A stretch of 32,733 bases of DNA from Thiotrichaceae bacterium UBA973. GTDB taxonomy: Bacteria; Pseudomonadota; Gammaproteobacteria; Eutrophobiales; Eutrophobiaceae. This document shows, in pieces, positions 23,481 through 32,305 of the stretch. The stretch is from NCBI GenBank assembly GCA_002292815.1, contig DBBX01000024.1, positions 1-32,733 of the forward strand, written 5' to 3'. Position numbers and translations under genes: made by a program. Numbering within the stretch: position 1 is the first letter of the stretch; each line of letters opens with the position of its first letter. A model generated the notes under the pieces. It made no database searches. It saw nothing but the letters and a program-made list of their open reading frames with translations, and was not told where the DNA came from.

Positions 23481-24217
23481 GACCCTGATGCGCCCCCACC
23501 GCCGGAAGAACCTCCACCTGAGCCACCGGATGATGCGGCGGAGCGTAGTATGAAAAATAATAATAATCCAATAGCAACAATCAATGCCCAGGCCCAACCA
23601 CTGCGACCACTTTTAAATAAATTAACGATCAATACAATGAGAAAGATTGAACCGATGATGAGTGCAGGGAGAAACCACCATGGTGCAGTCGGTTTAGGCA
23701 ACGCTAACCCACGCGCCATTGCATCGAGACCACGAACACCATCTAGTACACCTAATGAATATTCATCTCTTTTGAATTGCTTGATGATCAGACTATCCAT
23801 GATGTCTTGCGCAGCACGATTATGTGACTGACCCCAGTCAGCACCAAGTTCGATACGTGCTCTGCGATCGCCTCTGGAGACTAATAACAAGATACCGTAA
23901 TTACGCTCTGGAGAACCAATTCCCCATTCGTTAAACAATGCAGTCGCATAGGTTTCAATCGTTTGACTACTTGCTTCTTGTGATGCCAGTGAACCGATGG
24001 TCACAATAAAAAGCGGAATATTTTCTTCAGACAATAACTTTGATGCAATCGAATTGATTTCCGCTCGGTCCTCAGTTGAAATCAAATTAGCCTTGTCGAC
24101 AAAAAAATCAGTTTCAGGTGGTTTATCTGGAAAGTTTACAGCGAAACTACTGGAGAAAAATAACAACAGCAAGACAAATAGCGTCGTAGACTTGTACTGT
24201 ATTATGCGATGACGCAA
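23474..24217 (-). CDS. YgcG-type TPM-domain protein, about 247 aa
   Basis: A signal peptide (TTLFVLLLLFFSSSFA) precedes a TPM domain (DFFVDKANLIS at its start, GILLLVSRGDRRARIELG in the middle, LGVLDGVRGL at its end). Two membrane helices and a Gly/Ser tail (GGSGGGSSGGGG) follow, the YgcG layout. The best start is a TTG at 24217, because GGAGG (24226-24230) is 8 nt upstream; a GTG at 24262 has no such site. Such genes usually follow lemA; no lemA is present here. The Gly-rich tail probably folds back or anchors at the membrane. It is first in an overlapping pair. Confidence 0.88.
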   Translation of the reverse strand: MRHRIIQYKSTTLFVLLLLFFSSSFAVNFPDKPPETDFFVDKANLISTEDRAEINSIASKLLSEENIPLFIVTIGSLASQEASSQTIETYATALFNEWGIGSPERNYGILLLVSRGDRRARIELGADWGQSHNRAAQDIMDSLIIKQFKRDEYSLGVLDGVRGLDAMARGLALPKPTAPWWFLPALIIGSIFLIVLIVNLFKSGRSGWAWALIVAIGLLLFFILRSAASSGGSGGGSSGGGGASGSW

Positions 24218-24386
24218 TGAATTGTCCTCCGCTCCGTTGTTATTGCCAAAATACAATATCACAGTTTAATCGAACAGTTAAAGCTATTAAAGATTATCAC
24301 TACATATCTAAAATAACTTAAAAATCAGTATAGTTTATCAAAAGCGATTATCCTTTTTATAACGCTATACAGAGCGGAACAATGTC

Positions 24387-24884
24387 ATGTTTTCGATTGA
24401 ATCGTGCCCGATTCCAAACGATGCATTGTTAGGACACTATCTTAAGGAAGGTGCCTATACGGATTGTTATGTGACAGCCTTCGATACGACCCTTGTGTTT
24501 AAGTTGGAACGCTTGATTTTGAGGCTATTCGTGTCGAGGCCGTCTACAGATATCCAAGTAGCAGAATTGGCAACTGGAACTGTCGGCGAATTTTCTGCCT
24601 GGGGCGTGCAAGGCTGTTTTGAAAATAAATTGTTGTTGTGCGATTTCAAAAGTCGTACTCGATCCTGGTTAATGGTCGTTCCTGTTTCAGCGGCTAGCGA
24701 TGTTCACACGCGTTTATATTTTGGTTCAACAGTTGCTCCAGGAAAGAATCCCAAGACAGGAAAGAGTTCCCTTGGTATTGTTTTTCGAGCCCTGCTCGGG
24801 TTTCACAAACTTTACTCGGTTGTGCTTCTCCATGCGGCAAGATTGCAATTAGAGAAAAGACAGCGATCAGACTCTGCTAATTAA
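24387..24884 (+). CDS. Unknown soluble protein, 165 aa (DUF2867-like)
   Basis: Two halves: an N-terminal beta-rich part with several Cys, and a C-terminal part with RSWLMVVPVS, TRLYFGSTVAPG and GIVFRALLGFHKLYSVVLLHAARL. The latter block recalls DUF2867 proteins, a weak recognition from memory. No signal peptide. The start has GAGCGGA about 12 nt upstream. Its stop overlaps the stop of the next gene, in the opposite direction, by four bases (TTAA). Confidence 0.65.
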   Translation: MFSIESCPIPNDALLGHYLKEGAYTDCYVTAFDTTLVFKLERLILRLFVSRPSTDIQVAELATGTVGEFSAWGVQGCFENKLLLCDFKSRTRSWLMVVPVSAASDVHTRLYFGSTVAPGKNPKTGKSSLGIVFRALLGFHKLYSVVLLHAARLQLEKRQRSDSAN

Positions 24885-25429
24885 TTTTCTCGATAGCGCT
24901 CTACTTTAAAGGGTACATTCACCCCAGCAGTAATTGTTTCGCCTAAATCGGAACCTTGATAGACGTGTATTTTGAAGTTTTCTTCGTTGTAGTGATAGGA
25001 TGCGGAATACTTCATCCAAGAACCCAAATCTCGTTTTATTATTCTTGAACCATCTATGTCCCAGCCAGATGGATTCTCAGGGCAGTGTGATTTTAAATTA
25101 CATTCCTCGTGTATGGACTTAGCGGCGCTAGTCGCTTGCTCAAGGGCAATCTTATAAGTCCATTGTGAAACCCCAAAAATCAGAATAAAAAAAGCTATCG
25201 TTAGCAGAGGCCGAACAAGGTAATACTTTCTTTTTTTCAAGTTAAGCAGTTTTGCAATTATTGACAGAACGCTGATTAATACAGGAAGGATGAACATTCC
25301 AGTAAGGAACAACAAAGCAGTGCCACTGTCTGTGGCAAATAAAATGCATAGCATGAGTAACGGTGGGATGACTTGGTAAAGCCAATGTTTAATGCCGTAT
25401 GTTTTATTGTTGTCTGTGTCTGGTTTCAT
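24881..25429 (-). CDS. Membrane protein of unknown function, 182 aa
   Basis: Three hydrophobic segments (around residues 17-35, 37-60 and 73-92) are followed by a soluble C-terminal domain with one CxxxxxC pair (CNLKSHC), probably periplasmic. No family recognised. The stop codon TAA shares its bases with the stop of the convergent gene at 24884. The upstream gap (25430-25562) is AT-rich and holds promoter-like runs only. Confidence 0.65.
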   Translation of the reverse strand: MKPDTDNNKTYGIKHWLYQVIPPLLMLCILFATDSGTALLFLTGMFILPVLISVLSIIAKLLNLKKRKYYLVRPLLTIAFFILIFGVSQWTYKIALEQATSAAKSIHEECNLKSHCPENPSGWDIDGSRIIKRDLGSWMKYSASYHYNEENFKIHVYQGSDLGETITAGVNVPFKVERYREN

Positions 25430-25562
25430 GTCAGCATCTTAAAATAATTAATTACAGTATATGAGTAAAATTAAAAATAATAAAATAGGTAGATATGTTT
25501 TATCTTGGCAATTCCTGTTATACAGTTAATACTAACAATTCATCAATTAAGCCATTTAAGTT

Positions 25563-25991
25563 ATGCAAAGATTAATAACACAGTTCGATAGTCCTGCGCG
25601 TCATGCTGGTAGCTTTATTGGTCTATTTATTTTAGGTATGGCGTTCTGGTTTATTTTATTTGCGATCACTGGCTGGTATACATTCAATAACTTGTACGAT
25701 TCAGGACTCTGGTATCAACATGCGTCGGCTGGTGCGCTACTTGGTCTTTTAGTCGGAATTGTATTTGTGAGTGGTTTTTCTTTTTTACCTATCTCTGATG
25801 GCGTATTTATGTGGTCTATTATCATAGTCCCTGCATCGCATGCTATTGCGAAACAAATCAAGGTTGACCCGGTGTTGTATATTCAGGTTATGTGTGCGCT
25901 CATGATCGTAGGTGGATTGATAGGCTTTCTTGTCTTTTGCACAAAGAAATTGCGCGCGCTGATGAAAAAAGATGATTCTGAAAAGGAATAA
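25563..25991 (+). CDS. Four-helix membrane protein, 142 aa
   Basis: Four hydrophobic segments (about residues 15-40, 50-73, 77-93 and 103-128) and a charged C-terminus. No family recognised, and few charged residues in the helices. It starts at ATG 25563 without a clear Shine-Dalgarno. It converges on the ADP-ribosylglycohydrolase gene (18-nt gap). Confidence 0.7.
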   Translation: MQRLITQFDSPARHAGSFIGLFILGMAFWFILFAITGWYTFNNLYDSGLWYQHASAGALLGLLVGIVFVSGFSFLPISDGVFMWSIIIVPASHAIAKQIKVDPVLYIQVMCALMIVGGLIGFLVFCTKKLRALMKKDDSEKE

Positions 25992-26009
25992 GATCAGGAC
26001 GTTTAGTTT

Positions 26010-27404
26010 TTAATAGGGTGGTAATAAGCGTCGGAAGCCATGCGCTAATACCCACAACATAAAAAATGCATTTCTCAACCATAGACGGATTGGATCCATC
26101 CACCATGTTTGCCCAGACTCTTTTTTCCATTTGACCGAAGCCAATTCATCAACGAGTAAATCCAGGTAATTTTTATCTCTAGGCCAGTCTTTTAAATTGA
26201 TCAGCCAATCTTCCGGAATACCTGCTTTACCGACATTCGCGCCTACTATGCCACCAATAATGGCGGCTACAGTATCGGTATCGCCTCCACAGGCTATAGC
26301 TTCTGTTATAGCTTGTTCATAATCATTATTATGTCTGAGGACAATTTGCATGACGACAGGCAAGGTATGGTATATATAACCGCCCACACCTTTGGCTTGG
26401 TGGTTATCCTGACAAAATGTTTGTGCTGTTTGATTTTGTTTCGCACTCTCAATGGCATTTTTAACGAGTACTCTTAGTTCCTCATCATCACTAATAATTT
26501 CATCTAAACCAGATAAACAATTTTCAGGTGTTAATGGCTCACCTTGTGTATTTCTAGCAGCCATTTCAGCGACGATCATGGCACCCTTAATTGCTTTTGG
26601 ATCGGTATGGGTGATGCGAGTATTCAGTTCGACAAGTGTTGTGCGCAATGCTTTATCATCATGTGCGTATACACCAATTAAGGCGCTACGCATGGCGGGA
26701 CCATTGCCCGCACTAAAAACGCCTTTTCTTTTATTTACCGGTTTAAATGACCAGAGTTTTATACATGATTTTAAGGTAGCCATGCCGATTCCGGCGGGCA
26801 ATCCTAATAGCCACCAGCGCAATGACCAGGCGAGTTCATCAGAAAACCTATTGGTATCTTCATTACTGAATATAAGCGCATGTGCGACCATACAGGTATG
26901 CTCTGTATCATCAGAGAGCATGCCACGACCAAATAGAAAACGGTGTCTTAACGGGAACGGGTTTAATTTCTGAATACGTCTCGATGAAATCCCTTCATAC
27001 GGCAAACCTATTGCATCGCCTACCGCTGTTCCGAACATGCAACCCTGGAAAGCATAATAAAGTTTTAATGGGGCTGGGATTTCTTGTGGTATTTGATCAA
27101 TAGCCTCGCAATTTTGTTCAACTTCTAATTGTTTGAAGTAAAAGTTATAACTGTACCGGAAGTTTTTGTCGAAACGGTGTTTGTCGGATATTAAAAAAGG
27201 TGCCCACAATTTACTTTCAACTGGGGAGGCCTCAAAGCGATAAGGCTCTTCTTGGGCTTCATGTTCGATAAGGTTAAGCACCAGGCCTTCGGGCAAAGTG
27301 ACTCTTTCATCTAAACCGTAAGGTGCGGCGAATGAAATGAAACAAGTCGTTTCAAATGGTTTTGTTATGCGGACTAGAGTCCTTTTTTTGTCAGTGCCAC
27401 TCAT
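26010..27404 (-). CDS. ADP-ribosylglycohydrolase with an N-terminal extension, 464 aa
   Basis: The C-terminal two thirds form a DraG-type domain: GCMFGTAVGDAIGLPYEG, then the Mg-binding SDDTEHT and the late GGDTDTVAAIIGG motif, all intact. DraG enzymes remove ADP-ribose from proteins or small molecules. The first 115-120 residues are extra and unrecognised, with a beta-rich composition. After the domain a hydrophobic amphipathic segment (WLRNAFFMLWVLAHGF) could sit at the membrane. The start is set at ATG 27404; a TTG at 27443 would add 13 charged residues. The substrate is unknown; no ADP-ribosyltransferase gene is nearby. Confidence 0.9.
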   Translation of the reverse strand: MSGTDKKRTLVRITKPFETTCFISFAAPYGLDERVTLPEGLVLNLIEHEAQEEPYRFEASPVESKLWAPFLISDKHRFDKNFRYSYNFYFKQLEVEQNCEAIDQIPQEIPAPLKLYYAFQGCMFGTAVGDAIGLPYEGISSRRIQKLNPFPLRHRFLFGRGMLSDDTEHTCMVAHALIFSNEDTNRFSDELAWSLRWWLLGLPAGIGMATLKSCIKLWSFKPVNKRKGVFSAGNGPAMRSALIGVYAHDDKALRTTLVELNTRITHTDPKAIKGAMIVAEMAARNTQGEPLTPENCLSGLDEIISDDEELRVLVKNAIESAKQNQTAQTFCQDNHQAKGVGGYIYHTLPVVMQIVLRHNNDYEQAITEAIACGGDTDTVAAIIGGIVGANVGKAGIPEDWLINLKDWPRDKNYLDLLVDELASVKWKKESGQTWWMDPIRLWLRNAFFMLWVLAHGFRRLLPPY

Positions 27405-27534
27405 AGCGTGTTCTATTCTGCTATCTCGACGGTTTGTTGACAACTCATTATATTATTTGGTGTTGATTGGACACTACTGATGATGACTCTTTATAATTAA
27501 ATACTCAGCTTATAAAACTTCAATTACATATAAT

Positions 27535-27933
27535 ATGAGTAATGCTGTGCCAAAAAGTAATGTTAAATATCCATTTGAAGTAAAAGTTCTGGAAGGTCTT
27601 GAGAAACTGGGTGCAGATCTGTTTGGAACTTCTAGTGACATATCTGCTTTTGTTATTCAGTTAAATGACAATGCACAAATATTGAATACATTTGACACAA
27701 TACGTCACCCGGATTTTAATTTTTGGGGGGATTGGGATGAAGATGAGTCATTTAAATCATTTTTGTTCTTGGATGTAATAGAACACGGTGAGTATATCTT
27801 TATTAAATGGCAAGGCATTACGCAGGAAAACATTGAAAAACTACTTGAATTAAAGTTTATTGATAAAGACTTCGTTTCAGTTGCTAATGATAATTCCATA
27901 GCATTCCCCATGACACACAACGTTATGTTTTAG
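27535..27933 (+). CDS. Unknown acidic soluble protein, 132 aa
   Basis: No family recognised. The protein is acidic with a segment rich in Trp and Asp (FNFWGDWDEDESFKSF), no membrane segment and no signal. It starts at ATG 27535 and stands between the ADP-ribosylglycohydrolase gene (divergent) and another unknown gene (convergent). Confidence 0.55.
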   Translation: MSNAVPKSNVKYPFEVKVLEGLEKLGADLFGTSSDISAFVIQLNDNAQILNTFDTIRHPDFNFWGDWDEDESFKSFLFLDVIEHGEYIFIKWQGITQENIEKLLELKFIDKDFVSVANDNSIAFPMTHNVMF

Positions 27934-27976
27934 TGAACTGTCTGTTTGAACAGGTAATTAATTGTGTTACAAAAAT

Positions 27977-28408
27977 CTAGAGATGATATTCCCTTAAAGC
28001 AATTGCAATATTTGTGTTGAATTCAATATGATGGGAATCAACGGCTTTTACTGCATGCCCAATGATTTTCCTGATTTCGGGCACCAGGAGGGTATATTGC
28101 TGGTAGAGAGACTGAAAAAAGGCCGTGTCATGAAAACCTTCATTTAGTCGCCATTCGTGATAATCCTTTGCTTCTTCAAAACCTTCACAGGCGTCAATAA
28201 TCAAGTGCAACCATAAAATCGGGTTTTGTATTTCAACATCGTTAAATTCATCGAAGACGATGATGCTTGTACTTATATTATCAACACTGAGCTTAATCTC
28301 TCTTAATGACTCTTGGGATAATTCTGGTGTTATGTCCAGTATAAAAAGAGATATGTTGTTGTCTTTATAGCATCTGGCTATGGCTTCAATTATTTCTATT
28401 TCAGACAT
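27977..28408 (-). CDS. Unknown soluble protein, 143 aa
   Basis: No family recognised. It is alpha/beta in composition, with an N-terminal helix, strands (ISLFILDIT, SIIVFDEF) and a helical C-terminal half with several His and Glu (DYHEWRLNEGFHD, HAVKAVDSHHIEF). ATG at 28408 with no strong ribosome-binding site. It converges on the acidic protein gene. Confidence 0.6.
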   Translation of the reverse strand: MSEIEIIEAIARCYKDNNISLFILDITPELSQESLREIKLSVDNISTSIIVFDEFNDVEIQNPILWLHLIIDACEGFEEAKDYHEWRLNEGFHDTAFFQSLYQQYTLLVPEIRKIIGHAVKAVDSHHIEFNTNIAIALREYHL

Positions 28409-28519
28409 ATCATTTTATGCTGTTTCATTCAAAAGCTTCATAAGATTAAATAGTTGAAATAGAATGCATACACAGACTTAATAATAGTGAGCTTACTTTA
28501 ATAGTAAAATGAGTTAATT

Positions 28520-28564
28520 TAAACATAATATGTTTATTAAGTTAGAAATGTTCTGTCTTATAAT
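28520..28564 (+). promoter_or_regulatory. Promoter with palindrome before the zinc-ribbon remnant
   Basis: TAAACATA-a-TATGTTTA (28520-28536) is an 8-bp perfect inverted repeat just upstream of the expected -35. TATAAT (28559-28564) is a perfect -10. TGAGG (28576-28580) serves as ribosome-binding site for the ATG at 28588. The control region appears intact although the gene is broken. Confidence 0.5.
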
Positions 28565-28587
28565 CATTAAGAGATTGAGGATGTTTT

Positions 28588-28753
28588 ATGCAATGCCCTG
28601 ATTGCAGTGGTGTACTAACCCCAATTTTTTATGAAGAGGTAAATATCCATTTTTGTTCTGGATGTAAAGGAGCTTGATAAAACATCGAAGTATTTGTTGT
28701 TAGGCGCTGTATTCCTAATTGATTTCTTACACTTTGAAAATAATCATAATTAG
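28588..28753 (+). pseudogene. Broken single zinc-ribbon (zf-TFIIB) gene
   Basis: From ATG 28588 the frame encodes 29 residues with both CxxC pairs of a Zf-TFIIB ribbon (MQCPDCSG at the start, FCSGCKGA at the end) and then stops at TGA 28675-28677. Relatives continue W-L/F-D...EL. In the frame shifted by +1 the sequence runs ELDKTSKYLLL and stays open to TAG 28751-28753, so a short out-of-frame deletion just after CKGA would explain it. It is a degenerate paralogue of the gene at 7178-7549. A functional 29-aa zinc peptide cannot be excluded, because the promoter and Shine-Dalgarno are intact. Confidence 0.65.
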
Positions 28754-28791
28754 TCATTCGAGCATAAGAAGGTTTATCGGAGAAAATTGAT

Positions 28792-29367
28792 ATGAAGAAG
28801 CTGTTTTTTATAATTATAGCTATCATAACCGGTGTCATTATCTATCAGAATGCTGACCCAACTGCAGGTTTTGTTACGCCAGTTGCGGCGACGGGTAAGG
28901 GTGCTGGCAGTAGCATAAAGACGTACGAGTTCACTGATTTGTTTGATCAAAACAAGGCTTTCTCGAAACTAGCAAAAAAAGATCATTATACGGTTATAGA
29001 AGGCTATATTGATAGCTGTACCATCTGTAAAAAGCTGGAGTCTGACTTTCCGAAATTTCTAAATAATCGTAAAGATGTCATTATCCGTAAGGTGCATTTT
29101 CCTGAAGGCGCTGTTAGTCCATCGTTTAGCGGAACTACTCAGGAAGAAGTTATGCAACAAGTTGCTGATTATTATGAACGCCTTGGCAATTATAACTTCC
29201 ATCATGTTGTTAAGACAGAGACTGAATATCAGTTAACTACTTGTGGCACACCTCATATCGAAATCTATGGCCCGGATAAAAAATTAATCGCAACAGATAA
29301 ATGTGGTGAGAAGAATCTTAAGACGGGGCTAAAATTTTTAAGGAACTGGATTAAGTCGGAAACATAG
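28792..29367 (+). CDS. Membrane-anchored thioredoxin-fold protein, 191 aa
   Basis: An N-terminal hydrophobic helix (residues 3-18) anchors a periplasmic thioredoxin-like domain with active site CTIC at 76-79 (DSCTICKKLE) and TCGTPHIEIYGP with the cis-Pro loop. Two extra Cys (in TTCGTP and DKCGEKN) lie in the second half and may form a further disulfide. About 40 residues between the helices and first strands are inserted relative to thioredoxin. GGAGA is 8 nt before the ATG. A thiol-disulfide exchange role is likely; its partner is unknown. Confidence 0.83.
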   Translation: MKKLFFIIIAIITGVIIYQNADPTAGFVTPVAATGKGAGSSIKTYEFTDLFDQNKAFSKLAKKDHYTVIEGYIDSCTICKKLESDFPKFLNNRKDVIIRKVHFPEGAVSPSFSGTTQEEVMQQVADYYERLGNYNFHHVVKTETEYQLTTCGTPHIEIYGPDKKLIATDKCGEKNLKTGLKFLRNWIKSET

Positions 29368-29465
29368 CTTGATCAGGAAGGTCGATTTTATTAATTTATT
29401 ATTTGAAACAAATAATCACTTTAGTGATAACGTATAGCATTATTTGAATTCGCGAATTACTAAAT

Positions 29466-30098
29466 ATGTCTAATATGATTAACTGGTACTTTGATTTTAT
29501 TTCTCCCTTTGCCTACTTGCAGCAAATACGATTACGTGAGTTCCCAAATGATATAGCTATTCAGTCACGTCCCGTTTTATTTGCCGCGCTACTGAATCAT
29601 TGGCAGCACAAGGGGCCGGCTGAGATTCCGGCAAAACGACTATTTACTTATCAACATGTTGTCTGGCTGGCAAAGCGACAGGGCGTTCAATTGCGTATGC
29701 CGCCAGCGCATCCTTTTAGTCCATTACGGCCATTGCGTTTGGGCATCGCTATGGGAAATGACATGGATGTGGTCACAAAGATATTTAAATACATCTGGCA
29801 TGATGGTCTTTCTGTTGATGACGATAAATCATGGTATGAATTCGTTTCTTCGCTTGGTATTGATGACCCGGATAACTTTATCAATCAAGCGGAAGTAAAA
29901 CAGCAATTGCGAGAAAATACCGAAGCGGCAATTGAGGCCGGTGTGTTTGGTGTGCCCACTATTATTGCTGACGGACATTTGTTCTGGGGTAATGATGCAA
30001 CGGATATGTATCTTGATTATCAACAAAACCCGGATTTTTATGCTGATCCACAACTAAAATTTATTGATACAATTCCAGAAGCCGCTAGCAGGCGTTAA
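29466..30098 (+). CDS. HCCA isomerase / DsbA-family protein, 210 aa
   Basis: A GST-kappa/DsbA-like fold: WYFDFISPFAYL (Ser13 is the typical catalytic Ser) at the start, and NTEAAIEAGVFGVPTIIADGHLFWGNDATDM at the end, the hallmark of 2-hydroxychromene-2-carboxylate isomerases. These enzymes use glutathione in the naphthalene-type pathway, but many bacterial members have no assigned substrate. No other aromatic degradation gene is nearby, so the name is a family name only. It precedes an esterase gene by 46 nt on the same strand. Confidence 0.9.
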   Translation: MSNMINWYFDFISPFAYLQQIRLREFPNDIAIQSRPVLFAALLNHWQHKGPAEIPAKRLFTYQHVVWLAKRQGVQLRMPPAHPFSPLRPLRLGIAMGNDMDVVTKIFKYIWHDGLSVDDDKSWYEFVSSLGIDDPDNFINQAEVKQQLRENTEAAIEAGVFGVPTIIADGHLFWGNDATDMYLDYQQNPDFYADPQLKFIDTIPEAASRR

Positions 30099-30156
30099 TG
30101 CTATTTATTAAGTGACCTCATCTAATAAGAATAAAAACAGGTAATTGATTGCTCTT

Positions 30157-31110
30157 ATGTCATCAGACGAATTAAACGTTATAAATAAACACCTCCGTAA
30201 GATTGCCAAACGGGTATTGAACCCCTTAGGTGGTCTTGAAAGTAAGCGAGCATTAGTCGATGAATATGCTGCAGCTCATCCATCCATCCTCGAAGTGAAT
30301 GCTGAAGTCACCCCGGTATCATTTGATAAATTTCAAGGTGAATGGGTCAGTACCGATACATCTGATCCAGATAGGCGGATACTCTATATTCATGGGGGTA
30401 GTTGGATGGCGGGGCGAGTTGGAGTCTATCGTCCGCATATCGCCAGAATTGCTGCTGCTACCGGTTGTGTTGTGTTAGCGATAGATTATCGTTTGGCACC
30501 CGAAAACCCATTTCCGAAAGGACTGGAAGATTGTGTGACAGCGTATGAATGGATGCGTTGTAATGGGCCTGAAAAAAATAACACTACAAGTTCGTCGTTT
30601 ATAATGGGTGATTCTGCTGGTGGGAATCTAACACTAGCAACATTGCTAGTGCTAAAAGACAGACACATTACATTACCGGACGCAGCTGTTGCGCTTTCAC
30701 CGGTAACGGATATGAGTTGGTCTGCAGATTCTATAAAAACAAATGCTAAATCGGATGTGGCATTGAACGCGAAATTAATGCCTATGGTTTCCTACGGCTA
30801 TCTTCAGAAAAAAAATGAACCGAAAACACCTTATGCATCACCGTTATTCGGTGATCTAGAAGGTTTGCCACCCATGTTGTTGCAAGTGGGTGATACAGAG
30901 ATCCTTAAGGATGACTCTGTTCGCTTTGTTGAGAGAGCACAAGCTGCTGGTGTCGACGCGACCCTGGATGTTTACCCAGACATGCCGCATGTTTTTCAGG
31001 CTTTTGCACCCTATTTACCTGATGCCAATCAAGCTTTGCAACGTATCGGTGAATTTATTAAAAGACAAAGTATTAGAAATATTGAACAGATATCTAGTGC
31101 AGAAGTTTAA
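30157..31110 (+). CDS. Alpha/beta hydrolase, HSL-type esterase, 317 aa
   Basis: A hormone-sensitive-lipase-type hydrolase: oxyanion hole HGGSW (79-83 in the ATG form), nucleophile Ser153 in GDSAGG, acid Asp246 in GDTEILKDD and base His278 in MPHVFQAF. YRLAPENPFPKGLEDC is also typical. It probably cleaves short- to medium-chain esters; the substrate is unknown. A TTG at 30145 (four residues longer) follows an ACAGG sequence, so the start is uncertain. It lies 46-58 nt after the HCCA-isomerase-like gene and may be co-transcribed. Confidence 0.9.
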   Translation: MSSDELNVINKHLRKIAKRVLNPLGGLESKRALVDEYAAAHPSILEVNAEVTPVSFDKFQGEWVSTDTSDPDRRILYIHGGSWMAGRVGVYRPHIARIAAATGCVVLAIDYRLAPENPFPKGLEDCVTAYEWMRCNGPEKNNTTSSSFIMGDSAGGNLTLATLLVLKDRHITLPDAAVALSPVTDMSWSADSIKTNAKSDVALNAKLMPMVSYGYLQKKNEPKTPYASPLFGDLEGLPPMLLQVGDTEILKDDSVRFVERAQAAGVDATLDVYPDMPHVFQAFAPYLPDANQALQRIGEFIKRQSIRNIEQISSAEV

Positions 31111-31253
31111 TTGAGAGTATGTTTAAGTCGAGTCTATAAGGTACTTAAAAATTAACGAATCTGTTTAATTGCTGTATTGGTGGTTTTTTAATCAAAATCC
31201 CTGCTAATATGCTAGTCAAACCCCTTCCACCCATAACCTATCTTTTTTACGTT

Positions 31254-31267
31254 ATCTCTGGAGAGAT
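31254..31267. promoter_or_regulatory. Palindrome upstream of the LysR gene
   Basis: ATCTCT-gg-AGAGAT is a 6-bp inverted repeat 121 nt before the LysR start. The same ATCTC/GAGAT half-sites recur upstream of the next gene (32592-32604 and 32621-32631). It is a candidate LysR operator; a very weak terminator for the esterase gene is the alternative. The rest of the 277-bp gap 31111-31387 holds a -10 like TATAAT near 31361 and no gene. Confidence 0.4.
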
Positions 31268-31387
31268 GAGTAATTTTTCTTGATTAGGCCCGTTAATATG
31301 GTGCTTAAATTATTAAGGACGACTACATTGTTGTAAATCATCATGAGGGGATGCCTTAAATATAATAGATTATAAAGAGCCTATGTT

Positions 31388-32305
31388 ATGGAAATTCGCC
31401 AATTAAAATATTTTCTTGCGATCTTTGAAGAAAAGCATGTTGGTCGAGCGGCTAAAAAATGTTTCGTTACCCAACCCGCTTTAACACAACAAATACATAA
31501 GTTAGAAGATGAATTACAGGTGTCATTATTAACACCTAATGGTAGAGGGATTGCTATAACAGGAGATGGCAAAAGATTTATTCCCTATGCAAGAGCAATT
31601 ATTAATAATGTTGATAAGGCATTGCATGCTTTTGTTCCGACACCTTCAAAGGGACAGGGTGAAGTAATACTCGGTGTATCAAATCCGATCCACAGTCTAT
31701 TACTCAATATACTGCCCAGTCTGACAGCTCTTAAGATCAAGATAAAAAAGATGCGCCAAGAACAAATGATGCGAGAGATTGATAGTGGCATTATCGGACT
31801 CGGTATTATGCATTCTACACATGAGGAAAAATGTTTAGAAAAAAGAACCATCTTGTGTGAAAAGATGTATTTTATTACAGGAGAAACGAACCAGTCGATC
31901 GATGACAAACCTCGTATCAGTATTAAGGACGTTTTAAAAAATCCTATCTTATTACCTTCAGATGAAGTTTTACCAAGAGAGATATTCGATAATTATATTG
32001 GCAATAACCGACATGACATGAATTTGGTTTCAGAATTCGATTCAATTGATGAGATTATTCAAGTTTTAAAATATTCTTCTATTGCTTCAATTTTACCAAG
32101 TAGTCAATTACCCGCAGATTTGAATGGCTTAAAAGTAAAGGAAATATTGGATAACCCCATTAATTATGAGTTATCACTGATATGGAATAAAAGCTTTTCT
32201 GATAAGAATAGAATTAATTCATTTGTATTGGCTTTATCTGAAATTAATTTTATAGAAAATTGTCCCGAATTTTTTATTCCCACTTATTTAACCTCTAATT
32301 CATAA
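31388..32305 (+). CDS. LysR-type transcriptional regulator, 305 aa
   Basis: An N-terminal winged helix-turn-helix (residues 3-62) with MEIRQLKYFLAIFEEKHVGRAAKKCFVTQPALTQQI features and LEDELQVSLLTPNGRGIAIT, followed by a co-inducer-binding domain (about 90-290). The C-terminal domain is more divergent. The inducer is unknown. It has its own promoter region. The next gene in the same direction is a candidate target, since similar half-sites are present upstream of both. Intrinsic termination at 32508-32531 would end this transcript. Confidence 0.9.
   Translation: MEIRQLKYFLAIFEEKHVGRAAKKCFVTQPALTQQIHKLEDELQVSLLTPNGRGIAITGDGKRFIPYARAIINNVDKALHAFVPTPSKGQGEVILGVSNPIHSLLLNILPSLTALKIKIKKMRQEQMMREIDSGIIGLGIMHSTHEEKCLEKRTILCEKMYFITGETNQSIDDKPRISIKDVLKNPILLPSDEVLPREIFDNYIGNNRHDMNLVSEFDSIDEIIQVLKYSSIASILPSSQLPADLNGLKVKEILDNPINYELSLIWNKSFSDKNRINSFVLALSEINFIENCPEFFIPTYLTSNS

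Noticed and set aside
23293..23831. Plus-strand frames rich in Pro and Glu near the TPM genes
   Set aside because: They are the antisense of the Gly/Ser-rich tail and helices of the YgcG-type protein.
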